Of a DNA stretch of 64,000 nucleotides, positions 54,759 through 62,540 are shown piece by piece (position 1 is the stretch's first letter; each line of letters opens with the position of its first letter). The stretch comes from Agrobacterium vaccinii (GTDB taxonomy: Bacteria; Pseudomonadota; Alphaproteobacteria; Rhizobiales; Rhizobiaceae), in contig NZ_CP054150.1 in the NCBI RefSeq assembly GCF_021310995.1, positions 1,054,001-1,118,000 on the forward strand. Reading direction: 5' to 3'. Under the pieces are notes generated by a model. The model was given only the letters and a program-made list of their open reading frames with translations. It was not told the origin of the DNA and did not search any database. The position numbers and the translations under genes are program-made.

Positions 54759-55307
54759 TCATCGTGACCTGTTTTTCTCTCTAATCGAGGACACGAGAGC
54801 AAAGCCACCCATGAACAGCGAGAAGTAGAAGAAGTAAATATGGGCTAGAGTCTTCACTGAGCTAGCAAGCCATCCATCTTGGAAACTCAACCCAAATTTT
54901 GAGATGTCATCTTTAGGCGCAAATGTGGTGATCAGTAAGAGGAGAGCACAAGTTGGCCCCGACACCCAGACCAGTTCCCAGACATTAACTGGTTTTAGGT
55001 GCCTCCAAATGACTGCCCAGCTCACTACCACCCAAATGATGAGCGAAAGGCTCGAAACGGCCCGCAGAACCATCGCCGAGCACATGATCTTGTCACCGGC
55101 GACCGAGGGTACCTGTCGAAACCAAATATTTGGAAACCAAGCATAATCAACAAATTGGCTGTTCGAGTACACGCAGGACGTCGTCGTTGACTGAGATAGG
55201 AAAACGGCGACGAATAACGAGACAACCAATGGAATGAGCATGATCTTGCAGCACAAAACGTATGCTGCAGTTAACTGTTGATCTACCGGCGATTGCTTCG
55301 GTGGCAT
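54759..55307 (-). CDS. Four-helix membrane protein of unknown function
   Basis: 182 aa from ATG 55307, or 212 aa from 55397; the shorter start avoids overlap with the divergent gene. Hydrophobic helices are at about 18-38 (AAYVLCCKIMLIPLVVSLFVAVF), 82-102, 112-132 and 155-178. A periplasmic loop carries TTTSCVYSNSQFVDYAWFP. No family is recognised. It is on the minus strand against the direction of the prophage genes, a usual mark of lysogenic-conversion genes. Base composition looks poorer in G+C than the neighbours. Confidence 0.6.
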   Translation of the reverse strand: MPPKQSPVDQQLTAAYVLCCKIMLIPLVVSLFVAVFLSQSTTTSCVYSNSQFVDYAWFPNIWFRQVPSVAGDKIMCSAMVLRAVSSLSLIIWVVVSWAVIWRHLKPVNVWELVWVSGPTCALLLLITTFAPKDDISKFGLSFQDGWLASSVKTLAHIYFFYFSLFMGGFALVSSIREKNRSR

Positions 55308-55335
55308 TACGCATGTACTCAGGTTGAGATTCAAT

Positions 55336-55659
55336 ATGCAGAATTTTTGCTCAGAAACTTCGTCGTTATTTTCGTTACGACTTCGTCCATTCATCAAACC
55401 AGGGTCGTCGAAAGTGCTATTTCTTTGGCTGTACCGTTGCTTGTTAATCCAAGTCCTATTTTTCGCAGTTCTTAGATGGGAATCCGCTCGCTACATATTG
55501 GGAATCTACGGACTGCTTTGCATACCTGGCGCACTCCGATTATATTTGATGGGGGAACGGAGGAAACCCATTGATAGGCAGGATGTTAACTTAAAAGCAA
55601 TCGTGTTCTTAGTGTTCGCGCTATACGTCTGGAATGGCTTTCGCGGCAGAGAAGGCTAA
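55336..55659 (+). CDS. Small membrane protein of unknown function
   Basis: 107 aa from ATG 55336; TTG 55324 is also in frame. It has three short hydrophobic segments (FLWLYRCLLIQVLFFAVL, YILGIYGLLCIPGAL and AIVFLVFALYVWNGF). No family recognised. It diverges from the membrane gene at 54759-55307 with under 30 bases between starts, so both would share one small control region. Confidence 0.5.
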   Translation: MQNFCSETSSLFSLRLRPFIKPGSSKVLFLWLYRCLLIQVLFFAVLRWESARYILGIYGLLCIPGALRLYLMGERRKPIDRQDVNLKAIVFLVFALYVWNGFRGREG

Positions 55660-56059
55660 ATGGGTGGAGTGCTTGCAGGTGTGCTTGCGTGGATCAGATT
55701 TGCAATCTTTCACTTGTCCTCTTACCGCCGCCATCTGAGCGATGCAAAAAGAGGCACCCATAAAGGCCGGCCACAGACGGTGTACAAGACGGGGATAAAG
55801 ACCGGGTAAAAGAGGGTCCCAAGAGGGAGTGCAAAAATGAACTGGCCGCGCAGATACCCAAAATCTGCACCCCCTCTTTACCCCCCCTTTTACCCCCCTC
55901 TTGGACCCCGTCTTTATACCCCTCTTATGACGATATAATATAATGATTACATATATATAGGGTAAGAGGGGGTGCCAACCGAGGGGTGGTAGTTACCCTC
56001 GAAGCGTTTTGGGTCGTCAAAAACCATGTGTCACGCGCGTGTGCGCGAGGTATGGTCCG
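55660..56059. repeat. Structured G-rich repeat region between convergent genes
   Basis: About 400 bases without a gene. Purine-rich units of the form A-A-G-A-G-G-G-(G/A)-G-T-G-C occur on the + strand at 55821-55832 and 55963-55975, and inverted at 55866-55877. The inner pair makes a stem of 11 matches in 12 around a 33-base loop. Related runs GACGGGGATAAAGACCGGG (55788 on) and its inverse TACCCC/GTCTTTAT (55905-55923) extend the symmetry. An AT-rich block with two overlapping TATAAT (55934 and 55939) follows. It could be an origin, a terminator or a small RNA. Confidence 0.5.
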
Positions 56060-56806
56060 TCACCGATGATTTTCGAGCCAACCCAAAAGAGTGCTTCTAA
56101 GAGACCGCAATTCCTCGTTCTTGTGCTTGCGCGACGCCGGGTGCAGCGTATAGCCGGCAAGCGTAGATCCGAGTGCGGACGATTTTAGCCCTTTTGTATG
56201 ACCGGGCACGCCTGGGATTGGGATTTCGTTTGCAAGCCCAGCTGCGTCGTCCTCAAAAATGTGGCGAGCCATCCAGCTTAGGCCGCCCGTCATCATGATC
56301 AGGATGTCAGGTTGTGCGTAACGAAGTTCCGCCAGCAAGAGCGGTCGTTGCCAACGTAGAACTTGCATTTTTTCCCTTGCTTTCAGCTTGCCCACACTGA
56401 CACCATAGCCGTCGTTATCGGCCAATTGAACTTTGCTTATATTTGTCCAAGCTGTCGCTCGCCTAGAGGGAAGCCCGTAGTTGTCACAAATTTCGGTATA
56501 GGCTTTCCACCATCTGCTAAACTCGGGATCCTTCCCGTAGGCGAAGTCAAAGCGCACTTCTTCTTGAAGCTGGCGCTGATACTCATCAGCGAGCCAGCCT
56601 TCCGTTGCCATTGGCACGTCTTTCAGATGACGAGTGTTCCCGTAGGTTTCCTGACCCATGATCATTATTTTCACCGGTGCCTGACGATATTCATCGGTCA
56701 GACGCATGGCTTGGATCGAGCTCACCCTTGCAAACAGCTCGTCACCCAAAAGCGGTGCGCTTTTGAGTGTCTCTATGTAAACGTCGCGGTAGTCTGTCTC
56801 ATTCAT
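56060..56806 (-). CDS. Uracil-DNA-glycosylase-like fold protein, unknown role
   Basis: 248 aa from ATG 56806 with GGGGGA upstream. The core reads like the uracil-DNA glycosylase superfamily. A strand runs into GQETYG (VKIMIMGQETYGN, residues 45-57) where the enzyme has GQDPYH. A WTNISK segment follows at 120-125, a second strand PDILIMMTG at 166-174, and HPAS at 222-225 where the enzyme has its HPS loop. The catalytic Asp position is Glu53 here, so glycosylase activity is doubtful. It is on the minus strand in the prophage accessory zone. Defence or DNA-modification recognition is possible. The fold call is by eye. Confidence 0.5.
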   Translation of the reverse strand: MNETDYRDVYIETLKSAPLLGDELFARVSSIQAMRLTDEYRQAPVKIMIMGQETYGNTRHLKDVPMATEGWLADEYQRQLQEEVRFDFAYGKDPEFSRWWKAYTEICDNYGLPSRRATAWTNISKVQLADNDGYGVSVGKLKAREKMQVLRWQRPLLLAELRYAQPDILIMMTGGLSWMARHIFEDDAAGLANEIPIPGVPGHTKGLKSSALGSTLAGYTLHPASRKHKNEELRSLRSTLLGWLENHR

Positions 56807-56935
56807 ATCAATCCCCCAGATACTGTGGCTGCTGTTGCATCTTTTCTTTGAATCGCTTCCCAAAATTTATTTCACCTCACCCCCGGCTTTTTCGAACGAA
56901 AAACCTAAAATACCTCTGACAACTTCGGAGGGACT

Positions 56936-57385
56936 ATGCACGCACTTTTGCAGCGAGTGGCGCGGGGCAAACGCGAACCACTGGATGATTATTGCACGCG
57001 CGTCATTGCGCACCACTGCTCTTCGGACATACCAGGCGTCAGAGAAGATATGATAGCCGAAGTGCTCACGTTTCACAGGAACAGCGTTAGTTCGTACGTC
57101 GAGGAAAAGGAGCGCTTGGCAGCGTTAAGCGCACGGAGCCATGTCGATGCTCGGCTAGCTGAGACTGCCAAGGACCGCGATCGGTACAAGGCCGCTTACA
57201 CCAACCTACGTGACAACACCCCAACGTCGATATCATTACGAGAGGCGGAAGACGGTTGTTTGAAATCCTTCAATCGGGCTCGTGAAAAGGCAGCGATGCT
57301 CTTTGAAGATGAGGGCGGCCAACCGACAGCATCGAGTGAAGCAATTAGAGCAATCCCAGACCCAAAACCAAGGTGGAGCAAGTGA
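56936..57385 (+). CDS. Phage protein of unknown function, helical
   Basis: 149 aa with GGAGGG before ATG 56936. It is mostly helical and charged. A coiled-coil-like part (EEKERLAALSARSHVDARLAETAKDRDRYKAAYTNLRD) spans about residues 57-93. No family recognised. Its stop overlaps the next ATG (TGATG), so the pair is one translational unit. Confidence 0.62.
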   Translation: MHALLQRVARGKREPLDDYCTRVIAHHCSSDIPGVREDMIAEVLTFHRNSVSSYVEEKERLAALSARSHVDARLAETAKDRDRYKAAYTNLRDNTPTSISLREAEDGCLKSFNRAREKAAMLFEDEGGQPTASSEAIRAIPDPKPRWSK

Positions 57386-58155
57386 TGCCAGCAGCAAAGA
57401 AAGTTGAAGTCGTTCTAAGCGCTACGACTGGCCGGCCAGTCGAGAGCATTGGCAGGATGATTGCCAATGCGAAACCAGTGGTTGATGCGCGGAAGAAAGC
57501 GGAGGCAAAAGCGATCAAAATGTTGACTAGCCAGATAGGCAAGCGCCAGTCGAAGGGTGCTGATTGGAATGGTGCCGCCAACGACAACGTGTCGATGCCT
57601 GCGATCCGTTGGCTGCTGACGCAGAAAAAAGACGAACTCCTAAAGCCACTGCTTGCCTACATCCAGCTGGACCGTGAGGCGAATAGCGGAGCCGAACTCA
57701 CTGGAAACACCTACACCGCGCAGGATCTTCTGCAAGTTGATCAAAATACGTGGGTTGACCCAAAGACCGGCGACGTCAAATACAAAGGTGAGCGCAGACT
57801 TACGGCAATGCAGTTCACCGGGCGCGAGCATGCGGCGAAATCAAACGCAGACCTTTTGCAAGTGAAAAAAGAACCTTCACCGGTCGCTAAGCCTTTTATA
57901 GGTGATCGGGCTGTCATCGCCAGGATGGACGCTACACCTAAGTTGGCGCAGCTTCGGGCTGCGCTCGGACCGTTGCTTGAGCCCTTTGAAGAGTTGGCGC
58001 TGTTTGGCAAAAAGCTTGAGGCAGTTGGCTGGACAGCAGGCGCATCCAACGAGCGAGCTGCAATGTCGGTAGGCGGATCGATCTTGCTGATGGGGCTATC
58101 CGCAGTGATCGGTGAGCTCGAAGACATACGCAGGCAAGAGCGAAGAGCGGCATAA
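57385..58155 (+). CDS. Phage protein of unknown function
   Basis: 256 aa from ATG 57385, coupled to the previous gene. The N-terminus is basic (MPAAKKVEVVLSATTGRP; VDARKKAEAKAIKML). A middle part carries KKDELLKPLLAYIQLDREANSG, and a C-terminal part has a hydrophobic helix SVGGSILLMGLSAVIGELEDI. I do not recognise the family. A clean intrinsic terminator follows 49 bases downstream, closing this two-gene unit just before the tRNA cluster. Confidence 0.6.
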   Translation: MPAAKKVEVVLSATTGRPVESIGRMIANAKPVVDARKKAEAKAIKMLTSQIGKRQSKGADWNGAANDNVSMPAIRWLLTQKKDELLKPLLAYIQLDREANSGAELTGNTYTAQDLLQVDQNTWVDPKTGDVKYKGERRLTAMQFTGREHAAKSNADLLQVKKEPSPVAKPFIGDRAVIARMDATPKLAQLRAALGPLLEPFEELALFGKKLEAVGWTAGASNERAAMSVGGSILLMGLSAVIGELEDIRRQERRAA

Positions 58156-58203
58156 CCGTACGGTAAAATATAACGCCAAAGGGTACTTGTATAAGGTTCT
58201 TTC

Positions 58204-58231
58204 AAGAGGTCGCTGATGCGGCCTCTTTTGT
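58204..58231 (+). terminator. Intrinsic terminator before the tRNA cluster
   Basis: AAGAGGTCGC pairs with GCGGCCTCTT (one G-U) around a TGAT tetraloop and runs into TTTTGTTTT. Strong rho-independent terminator. Confidence 0.85.
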
Positions 58232-58392
58232 TTTGATTGCCCCTGCCTAAGGTTATCCAAGGTGAAGGATGCGCGATCTGCCCGGCTTCGGTCGGGCTAA
58301 CTATGGCCGACCCAATCCTCTGCTTGCAAGCTTGGCCCTGAATTGACAGGCGTGCACCACGGACGCGTGGTGCTTGGTCGGGATCCTTTTAT

Positions 58393-58469
<77 letters not shown>

Positions 58470-58618
58470 ACCAGCAGGACAGGAAATTGTAACTCCTGAG
58501 AAGATTGGGGCTTCCCGGTCATTCTTTGCTTCGCGCCATTGGCGCACCACGTGCATCTGCGGGTGCACGTTCCTTTCCCAATCCCATGCGCGTTCTCCTC
58601 CGCTTGCATGGTGATCGT

Positions 58619-58654
58619 GCGGCCCGTTCCCTTAAGTGGTTGAGCGGGCCGCTT
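58619..58654 (+). terminator. GC-rich hairpin between prophage tRNAs
   Basis: GCGGCCCG and CGGGCCGC form an 8-bp stem about 150 bases after the first tRNA and close to the second. TTTGAGTTTT follows. It may end or process the tRNA precursor. Confidence 0.5.
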
Positions 58655-58665
58655 TGAGTTTTAAC

Positions 58666-58739
58666 GGGGCGTGCTCTGGGTAAGCGGGTAATCCTTGCAA
58701 GATTGCTGCCGGTCGGTTCGATTCCGACACGCTCCACCA
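58666..58739 (+). tRNA. tRNA-Ala(TGC)-like, with short D arm
   Basis: Acceptor GGGGCGT pairs with ACGCTCC and contains a G3-U70 wobble, the identity element for alanine. Anticodon stem TAATC/GATTG closes the loop CTTGCAA (anticodon TGC). The T arm GTCGG-TTCGATT-CCGAC and encoded CCA are normal. The D region (GCTCTGGGTAAGCGGG) is about three bases short, with only a GCT/AGC stem. It may be a divergent phage tRNA or non-functional. A shifted loop reading would give Cys(GCA), but its stem does not pair. Confidence 0.6.
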
Positions 58740-58743
58740 TTAC

Positions 58744-58819
58744 GCCGGCATAGCTCAGTAGGTAGAGCGCCTCCTTTGTAACGAGGATGTCGTGGGTTCA
58801 ATTCCTGCTGCCGGCACCA
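58744..58819 (+). tRNA. tRNA-Thr(TGT)
   Basis: Acceptor GCCGGCA/TGCCGGC is perfect, the D arm GCTCAGTAGGTAGAGC is standard, the anticodon loop is TTTGTAA (TGT), and CCA is encoded. Only four bases separate it from the preceding tRNA-like gene, so they form one precursor. Confidence 0.92.
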
Positions 58820-58824
58820 TTCAT

Positions 58825-58902
58825 CTGTGTGTAGCTCAGTCTGGTCAGAGTACCGCACTTGGACTGCGGGAGCCGCTGGTTCGAATCCAGCCACGCAGAC
58901 CA
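58825..58902 (+). tRNA. tRNA-Pro(TGG)
   Basis: Acceptor CTGTGTG pairs with CACGCAG (one G-U). The anticodon stem CCGCA/TGCGG encloses CTTGGAC (anticodon TGG), the T arm is GCTGG-TTCGAAT-CCAGC, and CCA is encoded. Five bases after tRNA-Thr. Its anticodon differs from that of the tRNA-Pro(GGG) used for integration. Confidence 0.9.
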
Positions 58903-58918
58903 ATTACCAGGCAACACA

Positions 58919-59209
58919 ATGCCCAGCACTGACAAGCGTCCCTGGAAGCGATGGTACAAACTGGCCAGATGGGAGCGCCGACGACAGGCGTTGTTTGCCG
59001 ATCAACCGCTCTGTGTAAAGTGCCTTGAGCGCGACGAAGTAACGGTAGCGGATACTGCCGACCATGTAATTCCTCACCGTGGAGATGAGGATTTATTCTG
59101 GCACGGCGAGTTGCAGGCTTTGTGTGCTTCCTGTCATAGCAAATCCAAACAGCTTGAAGAACACGGCCGTCATGTCGTGGTCTACGGACCAGACGGTTGG
59201 CCACTTTAA
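58919..59209 (+). CDS. Phage HNH endonuclease, packaging-associated
   Basis: 96 aa from ATG 58919; the longer frame crosses tRNA-Pro. The HNH/zinc signature is C32-V-K-C35, D48-H49 in ADHVIPHRGD, and C69-x2-C72-H73 in LCASCHS. Small HNH proteins beside terminase genes help cut cos sites and start packaging in HK97-like phages. The final HNH Asn position appears to be Glu (HGELQALC), which is a mild oddity. It lies 1.06 kb upstream of the small terminase gene. Confidence 0.85.
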   Translation: MPSTDKRPWKRWYKLARWERRRQALFADQPLCVKCLERDEVTVADTADHVIPHRGDEDLFWHGELQALCASCHSKSKQLEEHGRHVVVYGPDGWPL

Positions 59210-59246
59210 TGCCTGCGCAATTCTCGACCTCTTGCGCTGGTGTAGC

Positions 59247-59271
59247 GGGTGGGCTTCGGCTCACCCGCCAT
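59247..59271 (+). other. Hairpin ahead of the zinc-knuckle HNH gene
   Basis: GCGGGTG and CACCCGC pair around a 10-base loop GGCTTCGGCT. Outer flanks CGACCTC (59226) and GAGGTCG (59276) also pair, so the whole 57-base segment can fold as a nested structure ending just before the ribosome-binding site AGGGAG. No tRNA fold fits. Confidence 0.45.
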
Positions 59272-59298
59272 ACATGAGGTCGACAGGGAGTCGAGACC

Positions 59299-60168
59299 TT
59301 GATTGACAAACTATTCGGTGGCCCCGTTGCCGCCAATGACAACGCTCAGCGTATATGCCCTATGTGCGGTTCTGCAGTTACGGGACCAATATCTAAAAAG
59401 TTCTGCTGCGCCAAATGTCGTAGGGCAAACGAGAGAGCTAATCGAGACCTTGACGCAGAGCGTATCCGCAGAGAAGAGCTGGCGCCAGAAAGAGTGTGCG
59501 AGCATTGCGGAGCTACATTTCGGCGCAGAAGCGACAGTCACAACGCGGCAAGGTTTTGTTCTAGACAGTGCGGATTTGATGCTGGCTCTAATGTCTGGGC
59601 GGCTCCTCGGGTAGGCGCAGCATTGCTTGATTTGGCGAAGGAGCTAACTGTTTCTTTCCACTGCGCATCAGTATTGTGCAAAGAGTGCGGGTCTAGGTTC
59701 ACGTGTGAAGACATACGAACTGTGTACTGTTCTCTTGAGTGCAGGAGGATATCGTTCTGGAGGCGGAAAGGCGTGGACCCTAAGCCACGCAAGTGCCCAG
59801 AATGCGATGCAGTATTCGCTGTGGTTTACGGCAGAGGGCAAGCGCTATTCTGTTCGCAGCAGTGTTCTTCTCGGCACAACGCACGCAAATCTAAATGGCG
59901 TCGGAAGGCTCGCATGAAAGCGGTAGCCAACGATAACATTAATCCGTTCTACGTATTCGACAGAGACGGATGGCGATGCAAGTTGTGCGGGGTAAATACA
60001 CCCAAAAAGCTAAGAGGCACTCACGATGATAGGGCGCCAGAGCTAGACCACATCATGCCAATCAGCCTTGGTGGATCTCACACGCTAGACAATGTTCAGT
60101 GCTCTTGCCGCAAGTGCAATGGCTTAAAAAGCAACAAGCCGATGGGCCAGATGCTACTGTTCGGATAG
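59299..60168 (+). CDS. HNH endonuclease with four Cys4 zinc knuckles
   Basis: 289 aa from TTG 59299 behind AGGGAG. Four zinc-finger-like Cys4 units occur in series: C20/C23/C37/C40, C67/C70/C87/C91, C127/C130/C144/C148 and C166/C169/C185/C189. The C-terminal ~75 residues are an HNH nuclease with C227-x2-C230, D250-H251 and C268 to C273 around N265. The fingers presumably provide DNA-site recognition. It may be a homing endonuclease inserted between the tRNAs and the packaging genes, or a packaging factor. Base composition is lower in G+C than in the terminase gene. Confidence 0.75.
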   Translation: MIDKLFGGPVAANDNAQRICPMCGSAVTGPISKKFCCAKCRRANERANRDLDAERIRREELAPERVCEHCGATFRRRSDSHNAARFCSRQCGFDAGSNVWAAPRVGAALLDLAKELTVSFHCASVLCKECGSRFTCEDIRTVYCSLECRRISFWRRKGVDPKPRKCPECDAVFAVVYGRGQALFCSQQCSSRHNARKSKWRRKARMKAVANDNINPFYVFDRDGWRCKLCGVNTPKKLRGTHDDRAPELDHIMPISLGGSHTLDNVQCSCRKCNGLKSNKPMGQMLLFG

Positions 60169-60265
60169 GGCGGGGGCCATCGGAAAGTCTAGAAACCCGT
60201 TCGCTTCGCGGACCGGCGAGGATCATTCGCGTACACTTTTCCAATTCAAAATATGAGGGTCGGCA

Positions 60266-60661
60266 ATGGCAAGGCCAAGAACGCCGAAGGCGAAAGCCGC
60301 GGTGACTGGTCAGTCTTCCGTGCGAAAAACGAAATTTGAAGCTCGTGCGGAGCCGGTCATTGAAGGTGATATCGGAGAGCCATTTCTTTGGTTGTCCGAT
60401 AACGCGAAGCAAGCTTGGCGAGAGCTTTCTGAGGAAATCCCTTGGCTCAACAAAAGCCACCGTGGCGTTCTTTCGGTGGCCGCGAAAATTCGTGGCCGAA
60501 TGATGGGGGATGTAGCTAACGGCGAAACTGACGTCGGCGTGCAAGCCATGAACCTTTACCGTCAGTGCCTTGGATCAATGGGAGCAACGCCAGCAGACGC
60601 TTCTAAGGCGGGAGGCAAGCCAGATGGCGAAACGACCGACCCGGCCGACAAATACTTCTGA
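60266..60661 (+). CDS. terS: Phage terminase small subunit
   Basis: 131 aa. A basic N-terminus (MARPRTPKAKAAVTG) precedes a helical body (LSDNAKQAWRELSEEIPWLNKSHRGVLSVAAKIRGRM) and a C-terminal region with MNLYRQCLGSMGATPADASK, the pattern of P27-type small terminases. It recognises the packaging site and loads the large subunit. It overlaps the large-subunit gene by 38 bases, as is common for this pair. Confidence 0.85.
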   Translation: MARPRTPKAKAAVTGQSSVRKTKFEARAEPVIEGDIGEPFLWLSDNAKQAWRELSEEIPWLNKSHRGVLSVAAKIRGRMMGDVANGETDVGVQAMNLYRQCLGSMGATPADASKAGGKPDGETTDPADKYF

Positions 60662-62540
60662 GGATCCAGCGACTTCGTACGCTCGATCGGTAGTTTCCGG
60701 TGAAATGATCGCTGGGCCTCACGTGCGTAATGCATGCCGTCGCCACCTCGACGACCTGATCAAGGGCAAAGAGCGAGGCCTGATCTGGGACGTCACTGCA
60801 GTAGAAAGATTCATCGGATACTGTCGCGACGTTCTGCGTTTGAACGGCGGCCAGTTTGAAGGAAGGCCATTCATCCTTGAGCCGAGCCAGGCGTTTATTG
60901 CCGGTTCGCTGTTTGGTTGGAAGCGCACTAACGAAAATGGCAAGGTAGTCCGTAGATTCCGGCGTGCGTATATCGAACAAGCTAAAGGTCAGGGGAAGTC
61001 ACCATTCGCCGGTGCTGTCGGCCTTTATTGCATGACCGCAGATGGAGAAGCGGCGGCTGAGATTTACGCAGCGGGCAAGGACAAAGCCCAGGCAATGGTT
61101 CTCTTTCGAGATTCTGTTGCGATGTACGATCAGTCTCCAAAACTGAAACGCGAGCTGACCCCTTCTGGCGGCAATCCAGTGTGGAACCTCGCGCACCTTA
61201 AGTCCCGCAGCTTCTTTCGACCGATATCGCGCGAAGGTGCGCACAGTGGCCCACGGCCATATGTCGCGCTTTGCGATGAAATTCACGAGCATCCAGACGG
61301 CAAAGTCATCGAGATGCTTGAGCGAGGCTTTAAGTTTCGAGACCAGCCACTTCTGCTCATGATCACGAACTCAGGTTCCGATCGTAACAGCATTTGCTGG
61401 GCTGAGCACCAGCACGCAGTAAAAGTCGCCGCCGGCACACAAACACCAGACGATGACTTCACATATGTAGGCGATGTTTTCGGTTCCAGTGACGAGGCGT
61501 TCAGCTACGTTTGCGCTCTGGATAAAGACGATGATCCTATCACGGACCCATCATGCTGGATCAAAGCAAACCCGCTTCTCGGAGTCACACTCAAGTACGA
61601 ATACATTGAGGGCGTTGTGGCGCAGGCAAAAGACATTCCATCGAAACGGAATGGTATTTTGCGCCTTCACTTCTGCGTTTGGACGGAGGCTGACACCGCA
61701 TGGATACCACGGCCTATCATCGAGAAGGTGATGGCGGATTTCGATCCGTATGAAGAACACAAAGGCAAGCAGATTACGTCTGCGGGCTTGGACTTGTCGG
61801 GCGCCAAGGATCTGACAGCTGCGGCGTTCGTCGTCGAGACAGGCACGAAGCGTGTGAAGCGCGAAGACGGTGAGTATGCCGACCTTCCAACATACGATTT
61901 ATGGATCGAAGCCTGGACACCTCGCGACACAATGGATGAGAGGTCAAAGGTCGACCACGTCCCGTATCGCGTTTGGAACGAGACCTACTATCCAGGCACC
62001 AATTGGCCCTACATTCATGCTCCGGAGGGCGCTCGTGTACGATATGATCATGTTGCTGCTCTATTCGCTCGTCTCAACGCTGAGCACGGCGTAGGCGTGT
62101 TGGCGTTTGACCGGTACGCTTACGACAAGTTTGAGCAAGAGCTCGACGATTATGGCGTTGAGATAAAGACTATCGCTCATCCACAAGGTGGAAAAAAGCG
62201 CGCGAAGCCAGACGAAGAAAAAGTTCAGGCCGCAAAAGACGCAGGTCTCGAACCTCCACTAGGTTTGTGGATGCCGGGTTCCGTTTCTGCGCTGGAAACG
62301 CTGATTTTGGAGGAGCGCATTCGCATGCGTCGATCTCCCGTTCTGCTCGGCGCTCTGATGGGTGTGGCAATCGAAACCGATCCACTTATGGGCAACCAGT
62401 GGTTCTCAAAAAAGAAGTCTACCGTCCGCATCGACCCGGCTGTTGCAAGCGCAATGGCAATCGGTGCCGCAGTTGATGGTCCTGCCGCTTCTGGTCCTGA
62501 CATGGACGACTTCATCAACAACATGGTTATGGTGATCTAA
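60624..62540 (+). CDS. terL: Phage terminase large subunit
   Basis: 638 aa packaging motor and nuclease. ATG 60624 has GGGAGG upstream. Walker A is K121-G-Q-G-K125-S126 and Walker B with the catalytic acid is VALCDEIHEH (D218, E219). The nuclease half has acidic residues in SAGLDLSGAKDLTA and VLAFDRYAYDKFE. DPLMGNQWFSKKKSTVRIDPAVASAMA is the usual C-terminal block of this HK97-like group. Its stop shares one base with the portal start (TAATG). Confidence 0.95.
   Translation: MAKRPTRPTNTSEDPATSYARSVVSGEMIAGPHVRNACRRHLDDLIKGKERGLIWDVTAVERFIGYCRDVLRLNGGQFEGRPFILEPSQAFIAGSLFGWKRTNENGKVVRRFRRAYIEQAKGQGKSPFAGAVGLYCMTADGEAAAEIYAAGKDKAQAMVLFRDSVAMYDQSPKLKRELTPSGGNPVWNLAHLKSRSFFRPISREGAHSGPRPYVALCDEIHEHPDGKVIEMLERGFKFRDQPLLLMITNSGSDRNSICWAEHQHAVKVAAGTQTPDDDFTYVGDVFGSSDEAFSYVCALDKDDDPITDPSCWIKANPLLGVTLKYEYIEGVVAQAKDIPSKRNGILRLHFCVWTEADTAWIPRPIIEKVMADFDPYEEHKGKQITSAGLDLSGAKDLTAAAFVVETGTKRVKREDGEYADLPTYDLWIEAWTPRDTMDERSKVDHVPYRVWNETYYPGTNWPYIHAPEGARVRYDHVAALFARLNAEHGVGVLAFDRYAYDKFEQELDDYGVEIKTIAHPQGGKKRAKPDEEKVQAAKDAGLEPPLGLWMPGSVSALETLILEERIRMRRSPVLLGALMGVAIETDPLMGNQWFSKKKSTVRIDPAVASAMAIGAAVDGPAASGPDMDDFINNMVMVI

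Noticed and set aside
55741..55980. CRISPR array in the G-rich repeat region
   Set aside because: Units are irregular, partly inverted, not regularly spaced, and no cas genes are present.
59226..59300. Fifth prophage tRNA
   Set aside because: Although strongly folded, the segment has no T-loop consensus and no consistent acceptor stem.
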